A DNA stretch of 55,470 nucleotides from Bacillus sp. SD088 (lineage in GTDB: Bacteria > Bacillota > Bacilli > Bacillales > Bacillaceae_C), in the NCBI RefSeq assembly GCF_017355205.1, contig NZ_JADIJK010000033.1, positions 1 through 55,470 of the forward strand, in the 5' to 3' direction. The position numbers and the translations under genes were made by a program. The notes beneath the pieces were generated by a model. That model worked only from the letters and a program-made list of their open reading frames with translations. It ran no database searches and was not told the DNA's origin. Of this stretch, positions 43,220 through 52,317 are shown one piece after another. The first letter of the stretch is position 1. Every line of letters starts with the position of its first letter.

Positions 43220-44458
43220 GTGAAACTTATTTTTAAAGATCAGACTTTTTCATTCGAATTGCTTCGGACAATGGGTTACACTGCTTTTGGAGGGGCGGAC
43301 ATAGGTGAATGCCTATCTACTGCCTATCGAATTGAAGAAGGTAATTTTGAAAGCTGGTATGAGGAATGGCTAAAGACTGCAATCAGGGTTCATCGGGAAG
43401 CTGACGAAAGCAGCAAGCATGGCAATAAGAGTAGTGCGAGAGACTTCTATTTACGTGCATCGAATTACTACCGTACAGCCGAATTTTTTCTCCATGGCAA
43501 TCCGGAGGATAAACGTATTCTGGAAACGTGGAGATTGAGCCGAAGCACGTTCAGACACGCGCTTACTTTACTCGATCATCATTGGGAGATTGTTACTATT
43601 CCTTATGAAAACACGGATTTGCCCGGTTACTTGTATTTAGCAGGAGATCAGCCTGCTCCTACACTAATTGTTCACGGTGGATATGATTCCACCGCAGAAG
43701 AGCTTTATTTCCAAGTTGTTATCTCTGCTTTAGAAAAAGGGTATCATTGCTTGGTGTTCGAGGGGCCAGGACAAGGAGCTGTTATACGTGAGCAACGAAT
43801 TCCATTCAGACATGACTGGGAGGCTACCGTAACACCAGTGGTCGATTACCTGACCAAGCGTCCAGAAGTTATCTCTGACAAAATCGCATTAATGGGGATC
43901 AGTTTAGGTGGTTATTTGGCTCCGCGCGCAGCTGCTTATGAACACAGGCTTGCTGCATGCATAGCAAATGACGGCCTATTCTCCTTCCAAGTGGGGGAAA
44001 TAGCTGCGGCATTAGGCGGAAAAGAAAATGGAGAACTCAAGTTTAATTCACCAGAGATGGATAATTTTATTGCGTCGATTATGGCACAAAATACAAGTAT
44101 TCGATGGGGAATTGAAAATGGACAGTTCACTTTTTCAGCAACTAATCTGGAAGAGCTGGTACACAAAACGGAACCTTTTACCTTAGAAGGCGTTGCTGGG
44201 AAAATCAAGTGTCCGGTACTCGTTTGCGAAGCTGAACATGATCATGCCTTTGCAGGACAACCCGAACAATTGTACAAATCTTTAAGAAGTTCCAAAACGT
44301 ATATGAAGTTTACTGCTGAAGATTCTGCTGAAGAGCATTGCCATTTTGGAGCATTAAAATTGGCTAACCACCGCATATTCACCTGGTTAGATCATGTTTT
44401 GAATAATTCGCCAACATCAGAAAAAGTCATTTCAAGATTTGCAAGCCTAGAAAGATAG
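43220..44458 (+). CDS. Alpha/beta hydrolase with helical N-terminus (FrsA/pseudooxynicotine-hydrolase-like)
   Basis: 412 aa from GTG 43220 (AAGGAGTG upstream). An N-terminal helical domain of about 120 residues precedes the hydrolase core: HGGYDST oxyanion loop, nucleophile GISLGG, acid near CEAEHDHAF and His in EEHCHFGA. This is the layout of esterases and C-C hydrolases such as 2,6-dihydroxypseudooxynicotine hydrolase. The divergent PadR gene is dead while its operators remain, so the gene may be constitutively on. Substrate unknown. Confidence 0.85.
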   Translation: MKLIFKDQTFSFELLRTMGYTAFGGADIGECLSTAYRIEEGNFESWYEEWLKTAIRVHREADESSKHGNKSSARDFYLRASNYYRTAEFFLHGNPEDKRILETWRLSRSTFRHALTLLDHHWEIVTIPYENTDLPGYLYLAGDQPAPTLIVHGGYDSTAEELYFQVVISALEKGYHCLVFEGPGQGAVIREQRIPFRHDWEATVTPVVDYLTKRPEVISDKIALMGISLGGYLAPRAAAYEHRLAACIANDGLFSFQVGEIAAALGGKENGELKFNSPEMDNFIASIMAQNTSIRWGIENGQFTFSATNLEELVHKTEPFTLEGVAGKIKCPVLVCEAEHDHAFAGQPEQLYKSLRSSKTYMKFTAEDSAEEHCHFGALKLANHRIFTWLDHVLNNSPTSEKVISRFASLER

Positions 44459-44738
44459 AGTAGGTAATTCTTTCGCTCATTTTTCATAGCAAGCATACAG
44501 ATATAATCAGACTGATATTCAATCCTTGTTTGAAAAAAAGATGGTTTCATTTTACTTACCCCCTTTCGTGTCATGAAAGGAAGTGAGCCTTGCTCTTTTA
44601 TTTCCTTTCAAAGTTACCCTCAATGTGAAAAAGAGGATTTGTTGCATTTCTGGAAAAAATATAAAAAATATCTTTCCATACAAAAAAACACATAAGACGG
44701 TGGTTCCCCCTAAAAATTAGAGTTTTATTATGCAGCTG

Positions 44739-44790
44739 ATTGGCTGGATTGAGTTCGATATTCGACTGAACTCAATCCAACCAATTTTTC
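44739..44790. terminator. Terminator-like hairpin
   Basis: ATTGGCTGGATTGAGTTC (44739-44756) against GAACTCAATCCAACCAAT (44768-44785), then TTTTTCTTTT. Confidence 0.8.
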
Positions 44791-44968
44791 TTTTGCTCCC
44801 TTCATGATTATACCAGTAGAATTATTTTTTTATTTCTTCATAAAAAAGAGTAAGGTGGGCTAACTACCTTTCAGTTTGATGTCCCCGCTCCCCAAAACTT
44901 ACTACTTTTGACGGTACTGAGAGAAAGGAAATTAATAAAGAAATTCTCAGCATAAAAGAAAACACCTA

Positions 44969-45018
44969 AAAGACTAAACAGCCACTTAGTGAATATGCTG
45001 AGTGGTTGTTTAGTCTTT
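44969..45018. terminator. Terminator-like hairpin
   Basis: AAGACTAAACAGCCACTTAG against CTGAGTGGTTGTTTAGTCTT around TGAATATG. Confidence 0.75.
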
Positions 45019-45336
45019 CATTAGTCTACTGTTAACTTATTTCCCTTTATTCAACAATAGTCAGCAATAGGTGAGCGTTTGAAGTAATCTCTGACTTGCC
45101 CCTACTCCATACGCGTTCCATCTAACTTCATATACTAGACTATAAGTTCCTCGTTACTCTTAAACAAGGAGATACTTGATTTCTAAGAGCCCGCACTGCG
45201 GAAATCCCCACATTAGGCGCTTCCTGATTCAAAAAATATGAAGCACCATTTCTGCAATATAGAGCGTTTTTGAGTAAGTAGAACGTTTTGTTTGTAATCC
45301 TTTTAATTTCCCAACAATCAAAATAATCCACCACTT

Positions 45337-45678
45337 TCATTCACTATTAACTTCGACCAAAAATCCTCCAGGAGCATTGACATAAAAGGTATAACCATGG
45401 GCGTGCCGCGGAGGATCTACATCATACCCATCCTCTTTCAAATGCTGATTGATTTGGTCTACCTGGTCTCTACTTTCCTGAGGGAATCCAATATGGAAAC
45501 TTTTCGGATAATGGACTTCCTTTCCCTGCATTAAAGTCAGCACGAAACCATCATCATCAAGCATTGCTACAAATCCGTTTCCTAGACTTCCCCCTAATGT
45601 CATACCAAAATAATTTTCTAAAAATCTTCGAGCAGCAGCCACATCGGTAACAGTAAGATTGAGGTGGTTAAGTTTCAT
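45337..45678 (-). CDS. Small VOC-superfamily protein (glyoxalase/bleomycin-resistance fold)
   Basis: 113 aa. NHLNLTVTDVAAARRFLENY and TFYVNAPGGFLVEVNSE frame one VOC module, with the His and Glu expected at the metal positions (HLNLTV, FLVEV). Such proteins sequester or isomerise small molecules. Divergent from a LysR gene with a palindrome between, so probably LysR-controlled. Confidence 0.85.
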   Translation of the reverse strand: MKLNHLNLTVTDVAAARRFLENYFGMTLGGSLGNGFVAMLDDDGFVLTLMQGKEVHYPKSFHIGFPQESRDQVDQINQHLKEDGYDVDPPRHAHGYTFYVNAPGGFLVEVNSE

Positions 45679-45769
45679 TTTTTACCATCCTTTCTTCATC
45701 ATGTACTACATTGCATTGATATTATCTTTATATTACAATCAATTGTATATTAATAAAAATATATATTTC

Positions 45770-45785
45770 GGAATATGTATATTCC
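45770..45785. promoter_or_regulatory. Candidate LysR operator
   Basis: GGAATATGTATATTCC, a perfect palindrome with 7-bp arms around GT and a T-N11-A core of LysR type, 32 bases before the LysR start and near the VOC promoter region. Confidence 0.55.
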
Positions 45786-45816
45786 TTCAAGTATATCAAC
45801 GAAGGAGTTATATCCT

Positions 45817-46749
45817 ATGGAGTTATTACAGCTACATTATTTTCGTACCGTCGCTAGACTGGAACACATGTCAAAGGCAGCTGAAGAGCTTCGAGTTGCG
45901 CAACCTGCCCTTAGCAAAACCATCTCTAGGTTAGAAAAGGACCTGGGGGTCCCGTTATTTGATCGACAAGGAAGAAAAATTCGACTAAATAAGTTCGGTA
46001 AGGCCTATTTGAAGAAAACCGAAGCAGCATTAGCCGCTCTTGAAGAAGGTCGTAGGGAACTCTCTGATCTTTCGGGGGCGGAACGGGGAAGTATTTATTT
46101 GGCAACCACTACCCTAGATCGTCTTTCCGAACCGGTGGGTAGGTTTCGTTCCCTTTATCCCAAAGTCAGCTTTCGTATTACTCAGACCCCAATGGAAGAA
46201 ATGGAACTATTGCTGGAAACTGGCGAGGTCGATTTCTGCTTTACTTCCATGCCAATCAAACGTCCAGGAATTCGCGAATTTCCTTTACTGGAGGAAGAAA
46301 TCTTTTTGGCCATACCACCGGAACATCGATTTAGGAACAAAACAAGCATTTCCTTAAGTGAACTAAGAAGTGAGCCATTTATTTCTTTCAAAAAGGGCAC
46401 CCATTTCCGTAAGATAAATGATAGCCTTTGCCAAGAGGCGGGCTTTGAGCCGAATGTCGTGTGCGAGGTTGACGAACCCTTAGCCATCATTAGCCTTGTA
46501 CGCGCTGGTCTTGGGGTGGCGTTTGTAGGGACATGCAAATCGCGTGATGACTCACCGATTTCTTCTACAATGTCTCACCAATCAATGCCCATTGCCCCCT
46601 GTAAAACGGATGACGGTTCACCGATTTTACTGCATATCATCACCCCCCTTTGTCAGCGTATCTTTCAGCTGGCTTGGACTGAAAATCGTTACCAATCAAG
46701 GGCAGCATCTAACTTTCGAGATTTTCTTGTTCGGTATTTCGAAAAATAA
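45817..46749 (+). CDS. LysR-family regulator
   Basis: 310 aa from ATG 45817 (GAAGGAG upstream). MELLQLHYFRTVARLEHMSK and AQPALSKTISRLEKDLGVPL are the LysR HTH. In the effector domain (about 255-285) lies an unusual run, DDSPISS...DDGSPILL, with two similar stretches about 20 residues apart, possibly a small internal duplication. Divergent from the small VOC protein. Confidence 0.88.
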   Translation: MELLQLHYFRTVARLEHMSKAAEELRVAQPALSKTISRLEKDLGVPLFDRQGRKIRLNKFGKAYLKKTEAALAALEEGRRELSDLSGAERGSIYLATTTLDRLSEPVGRFRSLYPKVSFRITQTPMEEMELLLETGEVDFCFTSMPIKRPGIREFPLLEEEIFLAIPPEHRFRNKTSISLSELRSEPFISFKKGTHFRKINDSLCQEAGFEPNVVCEVDEPLAIISLVRAGLGVAFVGTCKSRDDSPISSTMSHQSMPIAPCKTDDGSPILLHIITPLCQRIFQLAWTENRYQSRAASNFRDFLVRYFEK

Positions 46750-47076
46750 TAGAAGATTTCATTATCACATAAAGAGCTCTTTCTGCCTGATTACCTCCTC
46801 AGCAGTAGAAATATCAAACCTCTTCTCCCATCAGTGCCCCTTACAAAAACTGTTCGAGGTTAGTGCAAAACAGCCTTGATGCAAGGTTTGTAAAAAAGCT
46901 TGGTCAAAGTGGCGGGCTTATGGAGCTTGGTTCAGAAAAAGTTTAGGGCATGTTTTGAGATTCTTCAAAACACGCCCTAAAATAGTGAGGAATTCTTGTA
47001 AAAAGGTTTGATCATTTTCTGCTTGTGTTATTCAATAGTGCTTATTCCGCAACTACGCCCTTTTCTTGAATAAAGA
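46750..47076. other. Gap with a terminator
   Basis: TTAGGGCATGTTTTGA (46943-46958) pairs with TCAAAACACGCCCTAA (46965-46980), a 16-bp stem with one mismatch. Just before it a short frame ending LMELGSEKV may be the tail of a lost gene. Confidence 0.5.
46943..46980. terminator. Terminator hairpin downstream of lysR
   Basis: Sixteen-base arms with one mismatch and a 6-base loop. It lies between the convergent LysR and methyltransferase genes. Confidence 0.7.
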
Positions 47077-47823
47077 TTACTGCACAGGTTTTCGACCTAT
47101 TACAATTTTCACAGGAGGAAACATGAGATAATGTGGACCAACTAGCTTTACATCCGTGGCTTCAAATTCCTTAAAGATTTGCAAATATTCCTTAACGTGT
47201 TGAAAATCGAGAATAGCAAATTGACCACCAGGCTTTAATACCCGAAGAACCTCTCCCAACGTTTGACATCTTTCTTCCCGATCATAAATATTATGGATTG
47301 CAAGACTTGATACAACCACATCAAATGTTTCTTTGTCAAACGGCATTCTACGGGCATCACCAGTTACTATTTCGATTTTTTCAGCGACGCCTTCTATTTT
47401 TGCGTTTTTCCGTGTAACATCTGGATGATTACCAGATTGATCATACGAATTCCAAATATCCATACCAAACACTCTACCCGTTATTAGTCTTCTAGCGGTA
47501 GCGTTCATTACTAACCCTCGACCACATCCGATATCAAGTACCTTCTCATTACCTTGAAATGTTATTAAATCCAATAATCTTTCTCGTTCACGCAATTTCC
47601 CAACCTTACTACTCCAATACATATAAATTCCTTCCAGTAATCCAATCAAAAATGTAATTCCGAAAATCACACTCAGTGTCAGACCTAACCAACGCCAAGT
47701 ACCTTGGAAAAGCCAAAAAGAAACGATACTTAAAATAAGCATCACAACACTAAGAATGGATAAATACCGTATTACAACTGGTGCATCAACTCCGTAATTA
47801 GGTTTAATCGCAATTTTTCTCAT
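47077..47823 (-). CDS. Membrane-anchored class I SAM methyltransferase
   Basis: 248 aa from ATG 47823 (GGGGGAT upstream). Two N-terminal hydrophobic segments (about 18-40 and 47-68) precede a Methyltransf_11 domain: VLDIGCGRGLVMNATA (SAM loop), the acidic residue in FGMDIWN, TGDARRMPF and VVVSSLAIHNIYD. This two-helix anchor plus UbiE-like domain suggests a lipid or lipophilic substrate at the membrane. Single gene. Confidence 0.85.
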   Translation of the reverse strand: MRKIAIKPNYGVDAPVVIRYLSILSVVMLILSIVSFWLFQGTWRWLGLTLSVIFGITFLIGLLEGIYMYWSSKVGKLRERERLLDLITFQGNEKVLDIGCGRGLVMNATARRLITGRVFGMDIWNSYDQSGNHPDVTRKNAKIEGVAEKIEIVTGDARRMPFDKETFDVVVSSLAIHNIYDREERCQTLGEVLRVLKPGGQFAILDFQHVKEYLQIFKEFEATDVKLVGPHYLMFPPVKIVIGRKPVQ

Positions 47824-48040
47824 CTTATCCCCCACACTTTGTAAATTCCCAAGCTTGCCTTATTAAATCACCATTCGTTTATTCAATCTGAGCCGATAGC
47901 CAAAGTTCAATAACCAATTTTAGTATACTTCCTATTGAAAGGTTACCAGCTTGTTTTTAAAAGACAGGAGAATCGATAACAAGATTTTTAATCAATCTTT
48001 TTTCCAATCCGGCACTCTAATATCGGAAATTCAATTTACC

Positions 48041-48481
48041 TTACTCATTCTCTTTAATAAGAATCGCTTTAAGACGCTCACTAGTCTTTGGTTGTTCTTT
48101 CTTCATTGATTGAGTCATAAAAAACTCTGCAACCTTCGGGACACCACCAACCTCAATAGTGAAATATACGCGACAAGTGTTCCCAGAGAGCGGTTCAATC
48201 CGGTAGGTTTCGCGGAATGATTCGCGCACCTCGGGAGGAGTTGCCAAGGTGAGTAGATAATCCTGTTCATATTCCGTCACATACATTGTTTTTTCGCTCT
48301 TGTAACCGGAGTATTTGCCAGCTTCAAAGTAGCTCGACCCCAGTTGAGCCGGTCCTTCTGGTATAACCCGCGACTCAAGGATACCTTTTACCCATTTATT
48401 TCGTGCTTCTAGATCGGAAATATAGGCAAAAACGGTTGCTGAAGAAAATTCAAATGTATCAATATATTCAAAGATGGCCAC
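48041..48481 (-). CDS. SRPBCC-family protein (polyketide cyclase/dehydrase-like)
   Basis: 146 aa. FEYIDTFEFSSATVFAYISD and KTMYVTEYEQDYLLTLATPP show the START/Bet v1 fold with the long C-terminal helix (EFFMTQSMKKEQPKTSERLK). Such proteins hold hydrophobic aromatic ligands; some are aromatase/cyclases of type II polyketide pathways. It follows the FAD monooxygenase gene by 2 bp on the same strand, so they are cotranslated and probably handle the same compound. Confidence 0.8.
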   Translation of the reverse strand: MAIFEYIDTFEFSSATVFAYISDLEARNKWVKGILESRVIPEGPAQLGSSYFEAGKYSGYKSEKTMYVTEYEQDYLLTLATPPEVRESFRETYRIEPLSGNTCRVYFTIEVGGVPKVAEFFMTQSMKKEQPKTSERLKAILIKENE

Positions 48482-48483
48482 TT

Positions 48484-50148
48484 CTATCTGCCTCCCTTTA
48501 TTTTATGTTCACTACGAAAGAGTAGTTTGGAAAGCGCCTGTGACAATTCTTTTTCACTTTCCTGCGCATTTCCTTCTGAACCTTTGCTTCGCCACCCGAC
48601 GAATCCGTCAGGGCGCACAAGTACAGCCCCGGTACGAGTAATTCCATATGCATCACAAAACGCGTTCTCCTGATCGATGAGATCTCCTTCAGGGGTGCCA
48701 ATCCAATAAACGTCTAAAAGGAAGCGTAATTCATCACTCATGCATTTTGCAGCATCTAGCCAGTTCTGCCCCTCGGGTCCTACAAGTAAGACGAAGCAAG
48801 ACCCGAACAAATCCAGTATCGAAATCTTTTCACCTTGATGTTGAAGCGCAACGTGGGGTGCCCGTGTCCCCGGCTGTCCCGTCCAAAACTCCGGTCGCTG
48901 GACAAGCGGCAGGTTCTCATCATTTTCCTGTACGATTGCTCCTACGTTATACCGGAAACCCATATTAATTGCTAAAGTGTCAACCGTGATCCCTTCTGAC
49001 CCTTCATTAAAGCGTTGCTGGGAAAGCTGGGTCACCTGTTCCACTGTAAAGTCCGCCAACGGACGACGTTCCATATCATAGGTATCGAGTAATTTTTCTT
49101 TAGCCTCACCACGTAGGACAGCAGCAAGTTTCCAAGCGAGATTTTGCGCCTCGGCGATTCCGGTATTCCCTCCCAGTGCGCCTGTAGGTGGCTGAGCACG
49201 TGCGGCATCACCAACAAGGAACACACGTCCTTGCTGAAAGCGATCGGAAATCCGTGCGACCATCTCCCAAGGGAGAATTGTTTTGACTTGCACCGGGAAA
49301 TTAGGAATCCCGATGGCTGCCTGAATAAGGGGCAGGCAACGGTCCTTGGTAAAGTCATCAACAGTCTCTTCATCGGGATCATAGGGAACGTCTAGCCGGA
49401 AAACATCGGGACGCACGATTGACCCCGGATAAGCAGTAAGCGCACCGGCCACGGTGTCGTTAGCTAGAAAGCACATGACAGCCTCCCGCTTGCGAAATTC
49501 TTCCATTAATCCAGTCGCTCCGAAGAGAATACTGATGTTATGTCCAAGGCCATCTGCGCCATGGTGACCGATTCCAAGCTTCTTCCTAATCCTGCTCCGA
49601 CTACCATCGGCTGCGATCAGATACTGTGCTCGCACCCGTCGTTTTGTTCCGCTAACTATGTCCTGAATAGTGGCTGAAACGCCATCCACATCTTGCTTAA
49701 AATCGACAAGCTTAGTTTCATAGCAAAGTTTCCCCCCAGCCTCTGCTGCAAGCTCAGGCAGAACTGATTCCAATACGTCCTGAGCGATAAGGCTCCCTTT
49801 TACTGGACTGGCATCGGTAAAGTATGCACTGAAGTCTTCCATAAGATTATCGATTGGCTCCCCTACTAGACTCTCGGCAAGTGGGACATTGCTGCCCAGC
49901 GAGAACGCTGGTTCAACTCGACGAATGGCGGATTCAGCCCCAACAGTACGGAAAATTTCCATGGTCCGTGCAGTCAGACTAGCCACACGCGGATGAATCG
50001 CAGTGCCGGGATGGCGCTCGACAAGCAGCGTATCAATTCCCTGCCGAGAGAGCAATAGAGACATAGAAAGCCCTATCAAACTTCCCCCGACAATAAGGAC
50101 AGGGATTGCCTCATCGTATTGAGAGGAATTACTAATGTTACTGTTCAT
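48484..50148 (-). CDS. FAD-dependent aromatic monooxygenase (RdmE/Rox/MhpA-like)
   Basis: 554 aa from ATG 50148 (GAAGGAAGG upstream). VLIVGGSLIGLSMSLLLSRQ (GxGxxG, FAD), the DG motif (IAADGSRSRIRKKLG), GDAARAQPPTGALGGNTGIA (GD motif) and a C-terminal thioredoxin-like domain mark the class A flavoprotein hydroxylases that inactivate rifampicin or tetracycline, or act in polyketide tailoring. Visibly more G+C-rich than its neighbours, suggesting recent import. First gene of an operon with the SRPBCC protein; a MarR gene is divergent. Confidence 0.9.
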   Translation of the reverse strand: MNSNISNSSQYDEAIPVLIVGGSLIGLSMSLLLSRQGIDTLLVERHPGTAIHPRVASLTARTMEIFRTVGAESAIRRVEPAFSLGSNVPLAESLVGEPIDNLMEDFSAYFTDASPVKGSLIAQDVLESVLPELAAEAGGKLCYETKLVDFKQDVDGVSATIQDIVSGTKRRVRAQYLIAADGSRSRIRKKLGIGHHGADGLGHNISILFGATGLMEEFRKREAVMCFLANDTVAGALTAYPGSIVRPDVFRLDVPYDPDEETVDDFTKDRCLPLIQAAIGIPNFPVQVKTILPWEMVARISDRFQQGRVFLVGDAARAQPPTGALGGNTGIAEAQNLAWKLAAVLRGEAKEKLLDTYDMERRPLADFTVEQVTQLSQQRFNEGSEGITVDTLAINMGFRYNVGAIVQENDENLPLVQRPEFWTGQPGTRAPHVALQHQGEKISILDLFGSCFVLLVGPEGQNWLDAAKCMSDELRFLLDVYWIGTPEGDLIDQENAFCDAYGITRTGAVLVRPDGFVGWRSKGSEGNAQESEKELSQALSKLLFRSEHKIKGGR

Positions 50149-50457
50149 AGAAAACCCTTCCTTCATTAGTAGTCATTTTAAATAAAATCCGATAGACCAT
50201 ATAAACAAATATCTTTTATCTGGTTAAACAGCAAGTTGGTATCTGATCCCATGCATAGGTTAGGCACACAAATACCTACTTTTTTAGTCTCTCTAAGCCA
50301 AAGACTTCCCAACCCTCTGTCAATAATCACAACATGAAACTTTTAATTAGGCTCTTCTCTCTTCCTCTTTCCTGAAAAACAAGGTTTTTTGCTGGAATTC
50401 CTCCTTCTTATCTGTTATTATTCATAATAAGTCTTATTCCATTGATTAACGAATAAG

Positions 50458-50484
50458 TAAATATCTTAGTTACTAAGATATTTA
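50458..50484. promoter_or_regulatory. 27-bp perfect palindromic MarR operator
   Basis: Arms TAAATATCTTAGT (50458-50470) and ACTAAGATATTTA (50472-50484) around one base, 24 bases before the marR start and in the gap shared with the monooxygenase operon. Confidence 0.82.
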
Positions 50485-50507
50485 GATTGTAAGGTAGGTG
50501 TTCTCAA

Positions 50508-50981
50508 ATGTCAACCCAATTTTTTAAACGCGACGAATTAATTTACGACTTGCTCAATCAAGCGAAGATTTCAAGTACATCAACTATTTTTTTTCACCAA
50601 GCTATCGCTAAACATCTCGGACTGAATCAAACAGATCACAAATGTTTGGAACTATTACATCGAAGAGGATCATTGACTGCTGGTGAGCTTGCTGAAGAAA
50701 GCAACCTGACCACTGGTGCGATTACGGGAGTGATTGACAGATTGGAGCAAGCCGGATTCGCCCGCCGGGTTAAAGATCCCAATGACCGAAGACGCTTGCT
50801 GGTTGAGCTTGTTCCAGAAAATATAAAGGTGATTGAGGAGCTATTCGAATCAATCTCGCAGTGGACAGTACAACTTTTGGATAAATACACTGACGAAGAA
50901 CTAAGTATTATTCTCGATTATGTTTCCCGGAGCACAAAGATGACTATGGAGTGGACAAAAACACTCCAAAAAAAAGAGTAA
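50508..50981 (+). CDS. MarR-family regulator
   Basis: 157 aa. LTAGELAEESNLTTGAITGV (about 55-74) is the recognition region and DPNDRRRLLVELVPE the wing of MarR proteins. It is divergent from the FAD monooxygenase/SRPBCC operon with a 27-bp palindrome next to its start. It probably represses both directions until the aromatic substrate binds. Ribosome site AAGGTAGGTG. Confidence 0.9.
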   Translation: MSTQFFKRDELIYDLLNQAKISSTSTIFFHQAIAKHLGLNQTDHKCLELLHRRGSLTAGELAEESNLTTGAITGVIDRLEQAGFARRVKDPNDRRRLLVELVPENIKVIEELFESISQWTVQLLDKYTDEELSIILDYVSRSTKMTMEWTKTLQKKE

Positions 50982-51268
50982 TATCTTCGTCGATTGACCG
51001 ATTTTGCCACGATTAGATCAGAAATTCATGATTCTCTCTAATCTGGCATCCAGTGAAGCCAGATTAACAATTAAAAAATTTGAACATCAGATCCTCAATA
51101 AGAATCCATTTTTAAAATGGATTCTTTGTATTTGCCATTTAATCTGGCCAATGCTGTAATTTTGGTCAAACTTTATAGAAAGCTGTGCCTCAAGCATATA
51201 TCAGTGCTGTGGAAAATACGTGCTACATTTGTATGCATAGTTAACGCTTTCTGAGATATGATTAGCTA
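50982..51268. other. Gap after the MarR gene
   Basis: Contains TCTGGC...GCCAGA pairs at 51042-51066 and a later TTAATCTGGCC, perhaps a terminator. Nothing else supported. Confidence 0.3.
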
Positions 51269-51540
51269 CTAAGATAGCACATAATTAATGAGTGCTATCA
51301 CTTCGGAGTTCAGTCCTTTCCACCGCTCGATTAATAGTTCTTCTCTTATTGGCACCGTTTCATCAGCTTGATGAACCAATTTCCCATATTCAAGCAACAA
51401 TTCGATAGACATCCCTGCTTCACGCATATACAAAATGACTTGAATCATTCACTCTGTGTTGTTCTTAGGTTCTATAGGTGATTCGCTCATAATAACGCGA
51501 GGTATCAGCCGATATACCAAAATTTTGCTCTCACTTCTGA
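51269..51540 (-). pseudogene. Decayed MerR-family (AdhR-like) regulator
   Basis: The minus strand shows, in changing frames, EQNFGISADTSRYYER (MerR HTH), then MIQVILYMREAGMSIELLLE, YGKLVHQADETVPIREELLI and ERWKGLNSEVIAL, the dimerisation helix of aldehyde-responsive MerR proteins. A TGA lies before the HTH, and there is a deletion after it and another stop. This subgroup binds operators like the one at 7012-7042. Confidence 0.7.
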
Positions 51541-51858
51541 AATCATCATAACAATAATGCCCTTATTAAAGTAAATCGGTTTAGCTGGAATTTTCCCTAA
51601 TCTTTAGAATTATTTTATATTCTAATTCAGCTCGAGTTCGTCATCTTACGTACATTTCTTCATAATTACATTTCTACATTAGATATATTTCCAAATTAGT
51701 TTTATGTAATGGGTATTTTCCCGCCCTCTCCAGGAGGTATTCATTGGGATAATGGATCCATTTGTCACAATCTAAATTTCCAGATAAGTCCGCTCTTTGT
51801 TTCGTTAACGGAAAATGAATATCACTATTTTTATTCAAAAATAAATTTTATCTAATAA

Positions 51859-51909
51859 AGTGAAACTTCAATCAGTGGGGGTTTTACAGCCAGTTAATGC
51901 GGGATAAAC
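51859..51909 (+). repeat. Interspersed repeat family B, copy 3 (short form)
   Basis: AGTGAAACTTCAATCAGTGG, then GGGTTTTACAGCCAGTTAAT and GCGGGATAAA. Both ends are the same as copies 1 and 2, but the interior between the two GTGGGGGT boxes is gone. The surrounding 51541-51978 has no gene I can support. Confidence 0.75.
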
Positions 51910-51978
51910 CCCATCGTTTCCCACAACCCTTACAAACAGCCATCAAAAGGTTTCCTTAATGCTGCTTTATTCATATCA

Positions 51979-52164
51979 CTAAATTATCTTCTTTCGAAGC
52001 ACCAGAGCCGAAATAGCGAATATAACGAAAGCTGTTAATGAACCAGCAGTAACTATCTTCAATACATTTCCTATCGGATTGTTGAAGAATAGAGGAACCG
52101 AGATGATTAAGACGGCACCAGTTAACCCCATCCCTAAAATTGAGAACGCCAACACTTTATTCAT
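51979..52164 (-). CDS. Small two-helix membrane protein
   Basis: 61 aa. Two hydrophobic segments (about 5-26 and 36-55) with a short polar loop (FFNNPIGN) and a basic tail (LRKKII). Strong ribosome site GGAGGTGA, so probably expressed. Family not recognised. Confidence 0.6.
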   Translation of the reverse strand: MNKVLAFSILGMGLTGAVLIISVPLFFNNPIGNVLKIVTAGSLTAFVIFAISALVLRKKII

Positions 52165-52317
52165 TCAATCACCTCCATTGTTATTCTTTTAGATACTTAT
52201 AGATACGATTTAGATTATATAAAGTTTCATTTTAAAAGATCAACGAGTAAGTAAACTATAAAATAGTTTGTTTCCAAAAATCAAATAAACAATAAAATTT
52301 AACTGTAGCTGGGCTAC

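Larger units (their letters stand above)
44459..45336. other. Gene-poor gap with two terminators
   Basis: Holds two strong hairpins (44739-44785 and 44969-45018). On the minus strand a 52-codon frame from ATG 44550 (GGGGGTAAG upstream, MKPSFFQTRIEYQS...) runs back into the hydrolase gene; I consider it doubtful. Nothing else recognisable. Confidence 0.4.

Noticed and set aside
44392-44550. 52-codon minus-strand ORF with GGGGGTAAG upstream
   Set aside because: It overlaps the 3' end of the hydrolase gene on the other strand and matches no family I know; kept only as a note.
48498-49395. Alternative frames inside the FAD monooxygenase
   Set aside because: Open frames arise from its higher G+C content; the monooxygenase frame carries all FAD motifs.
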